Source of the DNA: Streptomyces sp. WMMB 322
GTDB taxonomy: Bacteria; Actinomycetota; Actinomycetes; Streptomycetales; Streptomycetaceae
Assembly (NCBI RefSeq): GCF_900090145.1
Contig: NZ_FMHI01000020.1
Coordinates: 1-64,000 of the forward strand
Direction: 5' to 3'
DNA length: 64,000 bases
The notes under the pieces are model-generated. The model saw nothing but the letters and a program-made list of their open reading frames with translations, searched no databases and was not told where the DNA came from. Shown one piece after another: positions 33,579 through 42,607 of the stretch (position 1 is its first letter; every line of letters begins with the position of its first letter). The position numbers and the translations under genes are program-made.

Positions 33579-34952
33579 GTGTTCAAGTCCCGGTACACAT
33601 CCGGACACAGAGGAAGGACGGTAAGGATCGTCGCCGCGGCAACGGTCACGGCGGGCCTGCTGACGGCATGCAGTCCGGAGGACGAGAAGCCTCCGGAGAA
33701 GAAGTCCTTGAAAGTCCTGATGGTCGACAATCCGCAGATGCTGGAGCTGAAGAAGCTCACGGCCGAGCACTTCACGAAGAGGACCGGCATCGAGGTCGAC
33801 TTCACCGCACTGCCGGAGAACGAGCTCCGCAAGGAGGTCCACTCCGACTTCGCCCTCCAGTCCGGCCGCTACGACATCGCGACCATCAGCAACTTCGAGA
33901 CGCGGGACTTCGCACGCCGCGGCTGGCTCAGACCCCTGGACTCCTTCATCACCAAGGACCGCTCCTTCGCCCAGAGCGACATCATGCTTCCGATCCAGCT
34001 CTCCCTGAGCGGAGCCGACGGCAAGGTCTACGCGGAGCCCTTCTACGGGGAGTCCTCGTTCCTGATGTACCGCAAGGACGTCTTCCGCGATCTCGGCCTG
34101 AAGATGCCGGAGAAGCCCACCTGGAGCCAGGTCGCCGCGCTGGCGGAGCGCGCCGACGGCGCCGGGAAGGACATGAGCGGGATCTGCCTGCGCGGCCAGC
34201 CGGGATGGGGCGAGATGGCCGCTCCCCTGACCACCGTGGTCAACACCTTCGGCGGCACGTGGTTCGACGAGGACTGGAACGCCAGGCTCACCGACCCCGG
34301 CTTCGCGGACGCGGCAGAGTTCTACGTCGACCTCGTACGCGACCACGGCCAGGAGAACCCCGAGAAGTCCGGTTACGCCGGCTGCCTGCGCACCATGAAG
34401 AGCGGCAAGTCGGCGATGTGGTACGACGCGACCGCGGGAGCGGGCCCCCTGGAGGCCGACGGCTCACCCGTGAAGGGAAAGATCGGGTACGCGCCGGCGC
34501 CGGTGGAGAAGACCAAGTCCTCGGGGTGGCTCTACACATGGGCGTGGGGCATGCAGAAGTCGACCCGTCAGCCCCGTGCGGCATGGGAGTTCATGTCGTG
34601 GGCGTCGAGCAAGCAGTACGAGAGTCTCGTCGGCCGCGAGATCGGATGGGAGAACGTGCCCGCGGGGAAACGCGAGTCGACGTTCGAACGCCCGCAGTAC
34701 AAGAAGGCCGCCGGCGCGTTCGGCGAAGCGACCGAGAAGGCGATCCGGAAGGCCGACCCGCGGAAGCCGGGCGTGCAGAAGCGCCCCACCCTGGGCATCC
34801 AGTTCGTCGGCGTCCCGGAGTTCACCGGCCTCGGTGACCACGTGTCCCAGCAGCTGAGCGCCGCGATCGAAGGGAAGCAGTCCGTGTCCGCCGCTCTGCG
34901 CACGTCCCAGCGCGAGGCACTGAAGCTGGGCGCGCGGTACCGGAATCGCTGA
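33579..34952 (+). CDS. ABC-transporter solute-binding lipoprotein (family 1, sugar/polyol type)
   Basis: The 457-residue protein starts with a signal peptide ending in lipobox LLTAC, so the Cys near residue 29 should be lipidated and the protein anchored outside the membrane. The mature part follows the family 1 pattern: KVLMVDNPQMLELKKLTAEHF, TGIEVDFTALPENEL, YDIATISNFETRDFARRGWL, and a Trp-rich region FGGTWFDEDW. The GTG at 33579 is preceded by GAGGAG. No permease or ATPase genes adjoin it, so it must work with a transporter encoded elsewhere. Ligand is unknown; the mannonate-dehydratase-like gene to its right hints at an aldonate or polyol. Confidence 0.88.
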   Translation: MFKSRYTSGHRGRTVRIVAAATVTAGLLTACSPEDEKPPEKKSLKVLMVDNPQMLELKKLTAEHFTKRTGIEVDFTALPENELRKEVHSDFALQSGRYDIATISNFETRDFARRGWLRPLDSFITKDRSFAQSDIMLPIQLSLSGADGKVYAEPFYGESSFLMYRKDVFRDLGLKMPEKPTWSQVAALAERADGAGKDMSGICLRGQPGWGEMAAPLTTVVNTFGGTWFDEDWNARLTDPGFADAAEFYVDLVRDHGQENPEKSGYAGCLRTMKSGKSAMWYDATAGAGPLEADGSPVKGKIGYAPAPVEKTKSSGWLYTWAWGMQKSTRQPRAAWEFMSWASSKQYESLVGREIGWENVPAGKRESTFERPQYKKAAGAFGEATEKAIRKADPRKPGVQKRPTLGIQFVGVPEFTGLGDHVSQQLSAAIEGKQSVSAALRTSQREALKLGARYRNR

Positions 34953-34962
34953 CTTGAGCGCC

Positions 34963-34988
34963 GCCCCGCCGGCGGGCGCCGGCGGGGC
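34963..34988. terminator. GC-rich hairpin between convergent genes
   Basis: gccccgccggcg (34963-34974) pairs with cgccggcggggc (34977-34988), between the solute-binding protein and the mannonate-dehydratase-like gene. Confidence 0.6.
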
Positions 34989-35099
34989 GCCCCCGCGCCG
35001 CGCCGCTGCCGCCCACCGGTTCCGGCTCAGCCCGCCGAGGGGACCGGACCGCCGCCCCGGCGGGCCCGTATCCCAGGTCGGGCTCGGGCCCGGCGCGGC

Positions 35100-36341
35100 T
35101 CACCAGTCGTGGACGGTCCCGTCGGCGAGCCGGTTCACGGGCAGGTACGCGGGCTCGTACGGGAACCGGGCCGCCGCGTCCGTGTCGAGCTCGACACCGA
35201 GGCCCGGGGTCCCGGACGGGTGCAGCAGCCCCTCCTCGAAGGTGTAGGAGGTGCGGAAGACCTCCAGGGTGTCGGCGGAGTGCCGCATGTACTCCTGGAT
35301 GCCGAAGTTGTGCACGGCAAGGCCGAGATGGAGCGCCGCCGCCATCCCCACCGGTGAGATGTCCGTCGGCCCGTGCATCCCGGAGCGGACGCCGTAGACG
35401 GCGGCCAGGTCCAGGAGCTTCTTCATCGCGGTGACACCGCCGGTGTGGGTGACCGCCGAGCGGACGTAGTCGATCAGCCGCTCGCTCAGCAGAGTCGTGT
35501 AGTCGTGCACCGAGTTGAAGACCTCGCCGATCGCGAGCGGCGTGGTGGTGTGCTGCCGGATCAGCCGCAGGGCGGCCTGGTCCTCGGCGGGAGTGGCGTC
35601 CTCCAGCCAGAACAGGTCGTAGGGCTCGAGGGACTTGCCGAGCTTCGCCGCCTGGACGGGCGTCATCCTGTGGTGCCCGTCGTGCAGCAGGGGCAGCTCG
35701 GGCCCGAACTCCTCGCGCACGGCCTCGAAGACACACGGCACATGGCGCAGATAGGCCCGGGTGTCCCAGGTCTCCTCCGCCGGCAGGGCCGGGCCGCCGG
35801 CGGTGCGGCGGGCCGGCTCGTAGTCGTAGCGGTCGCCGGAACCGGCACCGGAGGAGGCGACCCCGTACACGGAACCGAGGCCGGGAATGCCGGTCTGCAC
35901 GCGGATCGCCCGGTAGCCGTCGTCGAGGTGCGCGCGTACGGAGTCGAGGAGTTCGGGGATGTCCCGCCCCGACGCGTGCCCGTAGGCGAGCGCGCCGCGG
36001 CGGCTCGCGCCGCCCAGCAGCTGGTACAGCGGCATGCCCGCCGCCTTCGCCTTGATGTCCCACAGGGCGGTGTCGACGGCGGCGATGGCGGCCATCGTGA
36101 CCGGGCCGCGCCGCCAGTAGGCACCGCGGTAGAGGTACTGCCAGGTGTCCTCGATGTTGTGCGCGTCGCGGCCGGTCAGCAGCGGCACGACGTGGTCGCG
36201 CAGGTACGAGGCGACGGCCAGCTCACGGCCGTTGAGCGTGGCATCGCCCAGACCGGTGATGCCGTCGGCCGTCACCAGGCGCAGGGTGACGAAGTTGCGT
36301 CCCGGGCTGGTGACGACTGTGTCGGCCGACTCGATCCTCAT
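35100..36341 (-). CDS. Enolase-superfamily D-mannonate dehydratase-like protein (ManD/RspA)
   Basis: The 413-residue protein belongs to the mandelate-racemase branch of the enolase superfamily. The N-terminal capping domain includes RGAYWRRGPVTMAAIAAVDTALWDIKAKAAG. Barrel motifs LLHDGHHRMTP, FWLEDATPAED and LAIGEVFNS supply the metal ligands (Asp, Glu, Glu). MHGPTDISPVG and FGIQEYM are characteristic of ManD/RspA. Family members dehydrate D-mannonate or D-gluconate, and many have low activity. The ATG at 36341 has GAGGAGAGG upstream. It faces the solute-binding protein, which may supply its substrate. Confidence 0.88.
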   Translation of the reverse strand: MRIESADTVVTSPGRNFVTLRLVTADGITGLGDATLNGRELAVASYLRDHVVPLLTGRDAHNIEDTWQYLYRGAYWRRGPVTMAAIAAVDTALWDIKAKAAGMPLYQLLGGASRRGALAYGHASGRDIPELLDSVRAHLDDGYRAIRVQTGIPGLGSVYGVASSGAGSGDRYDYEPARRTAGGPALPAEETWDTRAYLRHVPCVFEAVREEFGPELPLLHDGHHRMTPVQAAKLGKSLEPYDLFWLEDATPAEDQAALRLIRQHTTTPLAIGEVFNSVHDYTTLLSERLIDYVRSAVTHTGGVTAMKKLLDLAAVYGVRSGMHGPTDISPVGMAAALHLGLAVHNFGIQEYMRHSADTLEVFRTSYTFEEGLLHPSGTPGLGVELDTDAAARFPYEPAYLPVNRLADGTVHDW

Positions 36342-36527
36342 CCGGCGTGTTCCTCTCCTCGCCCCGTGCCTGTACTTGTGTCTGTGCCTACGTCCATACC
36401 TGTGTCCGTGGCTGTCCTGCTCACGGTGTCATCTCGGCGACGGCGACCCCGTACGGGGGCAGTCGGACCGTGCCCATGGCGGCCCCGTGTTTCCATCGAC
36501 CCGTGCGGGGGTGCGCCTGGGGTGGGT

Positions 36528-37230
36528 GCGGGGTGCCGGGGGCGTGCCGCTCCGGGGGGCAAGTCCGGGCGGCATGATTTCCCTCCCTGAACCGGACGGA
36601 GTTCTGTACGACCTTCCATATGGCGGTCCGCAAATCACTCCCCCACGCTTCGCTGGGGAGACCCCAAGGGCCCGGCCATGCCCCCCTGCGCGTCCCGCCC
36701 CCTCCCGCCGGTCCGCGGCTCTCCCCCAGGGGCCCCACCAAGATCCCCTCTTCCACACCGGGCAGTGGGCCCGTACCCGTCGTCCTCGACGAGCGCGGGC
36801 CCACTGCCCGGTGGCCCGTCGTCTCGACGGGCGCGGCAGATGGCCCCGCCATGTGGATGGACACCCGGGCCCGTCCACACCCGACCCGGAGCCGCGATTA
36901 ACCGGTCCACGCGGCAAAGGAGTTGAGCCATCGGACGATTCTGCGCGAGTGACCCGAAGGACCACCGGCGGGACAGCCGCCCCGCAGGCCAATCGGACTC
37001 CCGGAGGGGAGAAGGGGGACGAAAGCGGCAGACGCCGGACGGGCGGGAGGGGGCGGGACGTGGAGGCGGGAGGCACGGGGCCATTGGGGTCTCCCCAGCG
37101 AAGCGTGGGGAAGTGATTTGCGGACCGCCATATGAAGGGCAGCACGGAAACCCTTGACGGTCCAGGGAGGTAAATCATGCCGCCCCGGGACACCCGCCGG
37201 AACGGCACGCCCCCGGCACCCACCACGAAC
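36528..37230. repeat. Long inverted repeat flanking about 0.4 kb of non-coding DNA
   Basis: The segment 36617-36667 is the reverse complement of 37084-37134 over 51 bp with one mismatch. Weaker similarity continues on both sides, giving arms of roughly 185 bp and a 416-bp centre. Each core contains a small hairpin (cccca-N8-tgggg). Further out, both arms read, in outward directions, a ribosome-site-like gggagg(t/g)aaatc followed by ATGCCGCCC and a similar Pro-rich peptide frame (GTPPAP). No transposase is present. It may be a MITE-like element, a decayed mobile element or a dispersed repeat pair. The remaining 36342-36527 and 37231-37330 show no gene. Confidence 0.8.
36758..36811. other. Perfect 16-bp hairpin inside the inverted-repeat element
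   Basis: ccgggcagtgggcccg (36758-36773) pairs with 36796-36811 around a 22-nt loop. It is in the centre of the element, away from any gene end, so it could be a structured RNA or terminator remnant. Confidence 0.6.
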
Positions 37231-37330
37231 CCCACGCGCACCCACCACGAACCCGCACCCGCAAAACCAACCCGAAGCAAACACGGCCAACCCCCGCGAC
37301 AGCCGGCACCGCCGGCACCGCCGGCCCCCG

Positions 37331-37921
37331 TCACTTCTTCGCGGAGACCCTCACGACGGCGCGGTCCGCACCGATGGCCTTGAACTCGATGACGAGCCGG
37401 TTCATCTCGATCTTGGTTTTACTCCTGCTGAGCTTGCCGCGGCAGAAGCCGTTCGAGCAGCTCGTGGAGGAGTTCTGCATGCCCCGGGCCGAGGTGGTGA
37501 CACGTCCGCCGCTGAAGCGCGCCGTCCAGGTGACGATGCCGTCCTCGATGTCCTGGACCGTGAACTCGTGGACTCCGGAGGAGGACGGGGGATGGATTTC
37601 GTCCCCCTTGGACAGCTCGACCTCGCAGTCACCGTCGGCGCAGGCGCCGGTGTCCGTGCCGTCGGCGGCCTTCGGGAGCGCCGACGAAGTGGGCTTCGCG
37701 CCGGCGGACGCCCCCTCCCGCTTCGCCGGCGAAACGGACGAACGCTTCGGTGAGCTCAACGCGCCCTTGCCGTCCGACGGCGTGCCGGGCACCGCGTCGG
37801 CGCTGGTGTCGCCTCCGTCCGTACCCGAGCAACCAGCAAGCCCTGTGAGCAGGGCGAATGTCATCAGCGACGCGCAGAGCGCCGACTTGCCGTGATGTCC
37901 ACGACACAGCACACCGACCAT
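37331..37921 (-). CDS. Putative lipoprotein of unknown function
   Basis: The 196-residue protein begins with a signal peptide and lipobox LAGC (Cys near residue 31). A Ser/Ala/Pro-rich linker of about 60 residues follows, then a compact domain of about 100 residues. The domain has two Cys pairs (CADGDC and CSNGFC) and beta-rich sequence ending VVRVSAKK. I do not recognise the domain; disulfides outside the cell are plausible. It is divergent in orientation from the inverted-repeat element and stands alone. Confidence 0.7.
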   Translation of the reverse strand: MVGVLCRGHHGKSALCASLMTFALLTGLAGCSGTDGGDTSADAVPGTPSDGKGALSSPKRSSVSPAKREGASAGAKPTSSALPKAADGTDTGACADGDCEVELSKGDEIHPPSSSGVHEFTVQDIEDGIVTWTARFSGGRVTTSARGMQNSSTSCSNGFCRGKLSRSKTKIEMNRLVIEFKAIGADRAVVRVSAKK

Positions 37922-38014
37922 GTTGCCCCCGTGATCACCGGCGGGCGGCGGTCCTGCCGCCCGGTTCCATTTCCGGCGACGTTAACACCGGTGGGGCATG
38001 CCTCTGACACAACG

Positions 38015-38515
38015 TCAGGTGGTGATTCGCATCTCGAACCACGTCGTCTTGCCGCGGGGCAGCAGGTCGACGCCCCAGCGGTCGGAGAGGGTGTCGACGA
38101 GGAAGAGGCCCCGCCCGCTGGTGTCCAGCCCCTGCACGGGCAGCAGGCACGGCAGACCGCGGGACGGGTCGCGCACCTCGACGCGGATCCAGCCGCGGCG
38201 GCGCATCATCTGCAGCCCGAAGACGAGGGCTCCGGTGTGGCGCACGGCGTTGCCGACGAGCTCGGAGACGAGCAGGACCGCGTCGTCGGTGAGGGGGGCG
38301 GGCAGCGCCCAGTGCGACTCGAGGACGGTACGGGCCAGTTCCCGGGCGCATCTCGCCGACTCGGGGCGGTTCGGCAGGCGCACTTCACCGATCGTGGGGT
38401 CGCCGACGAGGTCAAGAGCGCCGCCGGGGAGGCCGTCGCTCGTCGGTTCACCCGGGATTTCTGGCATTTCGCTCACGCTCGCCACTTCTCCCTGTCCCGC
38501 CATGGCAACCATCAT
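38015..38515 (-). CDS. Anti-sigma-factor-type histidine-kinase-like ATPase (RsbW family)
   Basis: The protein of about 166 residues has the GHKL ATP-binding signature: N box LLVSELVGNAVRHTG and G box SGRGLFLVDTLSDRWGV. DPSRGLP lies between them. It lacks a dimerisation/phospho-acceptor domain, so it is a regulatory Ser kinase or anti-sigma factor rather than a sensor. Starts at ATG 38515, 38512 and 38500 and a later GTG all fit; none has a clear ribosome site. Proteins of this family are numerous in Streptomyces and often act with anti-anti-sigma partners, none of which is adjacent. Confidence 0.82.
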   Translation of the reverse strand: MMVAMAGQGEVASVSEMPEIPGEPTSDGLPGGALDLVGDPTIGEVRLPNRPESARCARELARTVLESHWALPAPLTDDAVLLVSELVGNAVRHTGALVFGLQMMRRRGWIRVEVRDPSRGLPCLLPVQGLDTSGRGLFLVDTLSDRWGVDLLPRGKTTWFEMRITT

Positions 38516-38893
38516 GGGGGGAGCAGGGCAGTTGTGGGGCCGTTCAACCAGATCCCGATTTCCGGAACAACTCCCTCCGCACGCTGGGCTGTTGCCCACC
38601 CGCGCTGGACGAATCGAGTGCCGGCGGCCCTGACCTGGCACGACGTCAGGTCACGTCCGGCCACGACGGGTCACGGGAGCGCAGCGCCCGGTGCCCGGCC
38701 GATCCGGGGGCCGTTCCCCCACAAGGGTGGGCGCACAGGCAACGCGGCGTGCGCCACCCCCGGCCACCCCACCCCGGTACGACGCGTTCCGCGGAATGCC
38801 GTGCTGCGGGGCGCCGTACCGGGAAGCGGCTCCCGGGCGTGCCCCGGCCGGGTCACCGAGCCGTGACCGCCGCCGCGTCCAACGCCCGGCGGA

Positions 38894-39661
38894 TCAGCCG
38901 AACTTGGCCTTGCCCGGGCCCTCCTCGACGAAGCTGCGCATGCCCGTTGCCCGGTCCTCGGTGGCGAACAGCCCCGCGAACCAGTTGCGTTCGACGGCGA
39001 GCCCGGAGTCGATGTCCGTCTCCAGGCCGACGTCGACGGACTCCTTCGCGGCGCGCAGCGCGATCGCCGGACCCTTGGCAAGCTGCGCCGCCCACTCCCG
39101 CGCCTGTTCGTAGACCTCCTCGTCGGGCACCACGCGGTCCACGAGGCCAATCTCCAGCGCCTCGGGCGCCTTGACCTGCCGGCCGGTGAAGATGAGGTCC
39201 TTGGCCTTCGACGGGCCGACGAGCCGCGCCAGCCGCTGCGTCCCGCCCGCGCCGGGGATCAGCCCGAGGAGGATCTCCGGCTGGCCGAGCCTGGCACGCT
39301 CCCCGGCGATGCGGATGTCGGCGCAGAGCGCCAACTCGCAGCCCCCGCCGAGCGCGTAGCCGGTGACGGCCGCGACGACCGGCTTGGGAATACGGGCGAC
39401 GGCCGTGAAGGAGTCCTGCAGCGCCTTGGAGCGCTTCACCATGGCCGTGTGGTCCATGGCCTGCATCTCCTTGATGTCCGCGCCGGCGGCGAAGACCTTC
39501 TCGCCTCCGTAGATCACGACGGCGCGCACGTCGTCGCGCACGGCCGCCTCCTCTGCGAGTTCACGCAGCCGGTCCTGGGTGGCGACGTCCAGCGCGTTCA
39601 TCGGGGGACGGTCGAGGCGCAGCGTTCCCACGCCCTCGGCGACTTCGAGATTCACAGTCAT
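38894..39661 (-). CDS. Enoyl-CoA hydratase/isomerase
   Basis: The 255-residue crotonase-fold protein has the oxyanion-hole segment FAAGADIKEM, the first catalytic Glu in LGGGCELALCADI, and the second in PEILLGLIPGAGGTQRLARLVG. Both Glu residues are present, so hydratase activity in fatty-acid beta-oxidation is expected. The C-terminal EEGPGKAKFG is typical of short-chain hydratases. It is separated from the upstream L,D-transpeptidase by a terminator. Confidence 0.93.
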   Translation of the reverse strand: MTVNLEVAEGVGTLRLDRPPMNALDVATQDRLRELAEEAAVRDDVRAVVIYGGEKVFAAGADIKEMQAMDHTAMVKRSKALQDSFTAVARIPKPVVAAVTGYALGGGCELALCADIRIAGERARLGQPEILLGLIPGAGGTQRLARLVGPSKAKDLIFTGRQVKAPEALEIGLVDRVVPDEEVYEQAREWAAQLAKGPAIALRAAKESVDVGLETDIDSGLAVERNWFAGLFATEDRATGMRSFVEEGPGKAKFG

Positions 39662-39693
39662 GGGGGAAGGTTAACGGCCGTTACGGACGAGGC

Positions 39694-39726
39694 CGATGGT
39701 GCGGCCGCGCTCCGGCCGCACCGTCG
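39694..39726 (-). terminator. Terminator of the L,D-transpeptidase gene
   Basis: A 14-bp stem (39694-39707 with 39713-39726, one T-G pair) and 5-nt loop lie between two minus-strand genes. Confidence 0.75.
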
Positions 39727-39737
39727 CGGGAAGGGAC

Positions 39738-41021
39738 CTACTTCTGCGGGGCCTTCCACTCGTCCCAGTCCATGTTCCAGCCGTTGAGGCCGTTGTCCGG
39801 CTGGATCTTCTTGTCCTTGGAGTTCTTGATCTCCACCACGTCACCGATGATCGACTCCCGGAAGAACCAGGAACCCGGCGTGGACTTGTCGTCGCCGCCC
39901 TTCTTGTCGAAGAGCCCGACGCAGCCGTGGCTCGCGTTCACCGAGCCGAACTGCCCCCGTGCGAGCCAGTAGTTGCCGTGGATGAAGGTCCCGGACGTGG
40001 AGAGCCGCATGGCGTGCGGCACGTCCTTGATGTCGTACCCGCCGGCTTCCTCCTTGCGCCCGAAGCCCACGGTGCGACCGTCCATCCGCGTTTCCTTGTG
40101 ACGCTCGCTGATCACCATGCGGCCGTTGTACGTGGGGTTCTCGGCGCTTCCCGAGCTGATGTCGATCGTCTTGAGCTTCTTGCCGTCCCGGGTCACCGTC
40201 ATCTTCTTCGACTTGGCGTCGACGACGCTCACCTGGCTGCGCCCGACGGTGAAGTTCACCGACTTGTCCTGCTCGCCGTAGACGCCGTCGTAGCCTTCGA
40301 CCCCGTCGAGGTCCAGGTCGAGTTCGACCTTCGTGCCGGCCTTCCAGTAGTCCTCGGGCCGGAAGTCGAGGCGGTTGTTCCCGAACCAGTGCCCCTCGAT
40401 CTCGACCTGGGGTTCGGCGGTGACGGAGATCGCCTTCTCGACGGCCTCGCGGTCCTGGATGGCGTGGTTGAAGTTGAGGGAGACGGGCATCCCGACGCCC
40501 ACCGTGTCGCCGTCCTCGGGAGTGAAGCGGCCTATGAAGGTGCTCTTGGGGGTGAGCGTGGTGAACTCGGCCCGCTCGGTGGCCCTCCGCCCCTCGGAGT
40601 CCTCGGCCTGCGCCTCGACGGTGTACTTCGTCTTCGTCGTCAGGTGCTTCGCGGGAGCCCAGCTCTTGCCGCCCTCGGCGATCTTCCCCTCGACAGCCGT
40701 GCCGTCCTCGTCCTTGACGTCCACCTCGACGAGTTCGCCCTTGGCCGCGGTCACCTTCAGGGCGTCCTGCGTACCGACGCCGTCGGCGCCGTCCTTCGGT
40801 GATATCTCCACGACCGCCCGGGACTTGGCCGGCTTCTCGCCGCCCTTGTCACCTGCCACGCTCCCGGCACCGCCGCAGGTCGTCAGGGTCAGCACCAGCA
40901 CCACGGCGATCACGACGAGCCCCACGGCGGACCCGCCTATGAGCTGTGTCCTGGTGTCCCCCCGTATCGCCTCCGGGCTGAGCCTTGCCTTGGCGTCCCT
41001 GGCGACGGTCTTGAGATCCAC
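39738..41021 (-). CDS. L,D-transpeptidase, Ig-like domains plus YkuD domain (copy 1)
   Basis: The protein of about 427 residues has one N-terminal membrane segment ending LTLTTC (possible lipobox). Two Ig-like domains follow (SPKDGADGVG ... TLTPKSTFIGRFTPEDGDTVGVGMPV). The C-terminal YkuD catalytic domain contains HGNYWLARGQFGSVNASHGCVGL, including the catalytic Cys in SHGC. It should form 3-3 cross-links in peptidoglycan outside the membrane. I prefer the GTG at 41021 because GGGGAG lies 9 bp upstream; ATG 41057 and a start at 41168 are longer alternatives. The upstream neighbour is a homologous gene. Confidence 0.9.
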   Translation of the reverse strand: MDLKTVARDAKARLSPEAIRGDTRTQLIGGSAVGLVVIAVVLVLTLTTCGGAGSVAGDKGGEKPAKSRAVVEISPKDGADGVGTQDALKVTAAKGELVEVDVKDEDGTAVEGKIAEGGKSWAPAKHLTTKTKYTVEAQAEDSEGRRATERAEFTTLTPKSTFIGRFTPEDGDTVGVGMPVSLNFNHAIQDREAVEKAISVTAEPQVEIEGHWFGNNRLDFRPEDYWKAGTKVELDLDLDGVEGYDGVYGEQDKSVNFTVGRSQVSVVDAKSKKMTVTRDGKKLKTIDISSGSAENPTYNGRMVISERHKETRMDGRTVGFGRKEEAGGYDIKDVPHAMRLSTSGTFIHGNYWLARGQFGSVNASHGCVGLFDKKGGDDKSTPGSWFFRESIIGDVVEIKNSKDKKIQPDNGLNGWNMDWDEWKAPQK

Positions 41022-41210
41022 AGCGGGCCACTCCCCTCGCACGGCTGCTTGCACCATCGTGGCGGCTGCGAGCGGAAACCACGACAGTGCATGCGCTAGA
41101 TAATCACACCGAGATGGAGAAGGAATCCCCGAAACCGTCACCGTTCCGTCGCGATTTCCTCCGGGCACTCCGGGGCGCCGGCGGGCACCGCACCCTCCGC
41201 GCCGGGACGC

Positions 41211-42443
41211 TCAGTCGAGCGCCGTACCCGCCTTCCACGCGGACCAGGACATGTTCCAGCCGCCGAGGCCGTTGTCCGGCGCGACCCTGCGCTCCCCGGA
41301 GTTCCTCACGGAGATCACGTCTCCGGTCAGGGAGCTGCGGAAGAACTCGCCGGCCGGGCTCAAGGGGTCGCCGCCCTTCCTGTCCGGCAGGCCGATGCAT
41401 CCGTGGCTGACGTTCTCCCTGCCGAACGTCCGCTTCGACGCCCAGTAGTTGCCGTGCAGGAAGGTGCCGCTCTCCGTCAGGCGCATCGCGTGCGGCACGT
41501 CCTCGATGTCGTACTCGCCGCCGAAACCGACGGTACGCGCGTTCATCCGGGTCACCTCGAACTTCTCGCTGATGACCATCTCCCCCGTGTATGTGGGGTT
41601 CTTCGCGGACCCCGTCGTGACGGGCACGCGGCTGACGATCTCGCCGTTCTGCCGGACCGTCATCGTGTGACTGCGGGCGTCCACCACGCTGCGCCGGTCC
41701 CGGCCGACCGTGAAGTGGACCCGCTTGCTCTGCACCCCGTACACCTCCGGAGCGCCGCGCACACCCCGCAGCCGCAGATCCAGCGTGACGCGCGTGCCCG
41801 GCTGCCAGTACTCCTCGGGGCGGAAGTCCAGGCGGGTACGGCCGAACCAGTGCGGCGCCACCTCGACCTGCGGGCTCGCGGTGACGCTGATGCCGCGCTC
41901 AACTGCCTCGCGGTCGGCGATCCGGCGGTTGAACCTGATCGAGAGGATCATCCCGGTGCCCACCGTCTGCCGGTGCTCGGGGGTGAAGAAGCCGATGAAG
42001 CGCCGCGGCTGGGCCTTCGTGGTGAAGGAGGTGTGCCGGGCCGCCCGCCGGCCTTCCTCGTCCAGCGCGGTGACGTCGATCCTGTACTTGCTGCCGAGCC
42101 TGAGTTGACGTGCGGACTCCTCGGGCAGCCAGGTCCGCCCGTCGGGCGAGATGGCACCGGGAACCGCGTGGCCCTCGCCCCTGCTTCTGCGGGTGACCCG
42201 CACCTTCTCCAGCCGGCCCTCCGTCGCCGTCACTCGCAGTCGGCTGCCGGCTGTCACGTCCCTTGCACCGTCCCGGGGCTTCACCTCGATCAACTGCGCC
42301 GGCGTCTGCGGTTCGACCATCGCACCGCAGCCCGCCAGCGGAGCGCCCATCACGCACAGCGCGGCCAGCGAGCACTTCAGCGCACTGCTCCTCATCAGCA
42401 GGCCCTTCCAGTACGAGTGTTCCGTCCGCCCCGCCCGATCCAT
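41211..42443 (-). CDS. L,D-transpeptidase, Ig-like domains plus YkuD domain (copy 2)
   Basis: This protein of about 410 residues has the same architecture as its downstream neighbour. A lipoprotein signal peptide with lipobox LAGC is followed by two Ig-like domains (KPRDGARDV ... RRFIGFFTPEHRQTVGTGM) and a YkuD domain with HGNYWASKRTFGRENVSHGCIGL. The two proteins align from end to end, marking a tandem duplication. The start is ambiguous: ATG 42443 follows GGGGAG, while ATG 42395 gives a more usual signal peptide (MRSSALKC). Predicted function is peptidoglycan 3-3 cross-linking. Confidence 0.9.
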   Translation of the reverse strand: MDRAGRTEHSYWKGLLMRSSALKCSLAALCVMGAPLAGCGAMVEPQTPAQLIEVKPRDGARDVTAGSRLRVTATEGRLEKVRVTRRSRGEGHAVPGAISPDGRTWLPEESARQLRLGSKYRIDVTALDEEGRRAARHTSFTTKAQPRRFIGFFTPEHRQTVGTGMILSIRFNRRIADREAVERGISVTASPQVEVAPHWFGRTRLDFRPEEYWQPGTRVTLDLRLRGVRGAPEVYGVQSKRVHFTVGRDRRSVVDARSHTMTVRQNGEIVSRVPVTTGSAKNPTYTGEMVISEKFEVTRMNARTVGFGGEYDIEDVPHAMRLTESGTFLHGNYWASKRTFGRENVSHGCIGLPDRKGGDPLSPAGEFFRSSLTGDVISVRNSGERRVAPDNGLGGWNMSWSAWKAGTALD

Positions 42444-42607
42444 GTCCGCACTCCCCGTGAAGCTCATCCGTACGGAGACCAACGACCCGCTGCCGGAGGG
42501 GATGCGAGTCGGTCACGCACGGTGTTCGAGTTGTCCCGTAGAGGAAGCATTGCGGTCGGACCACCGACGTGCGAGCACCGACTCGGCGGGAAAAAAGCAG
42601 ATGAAGG

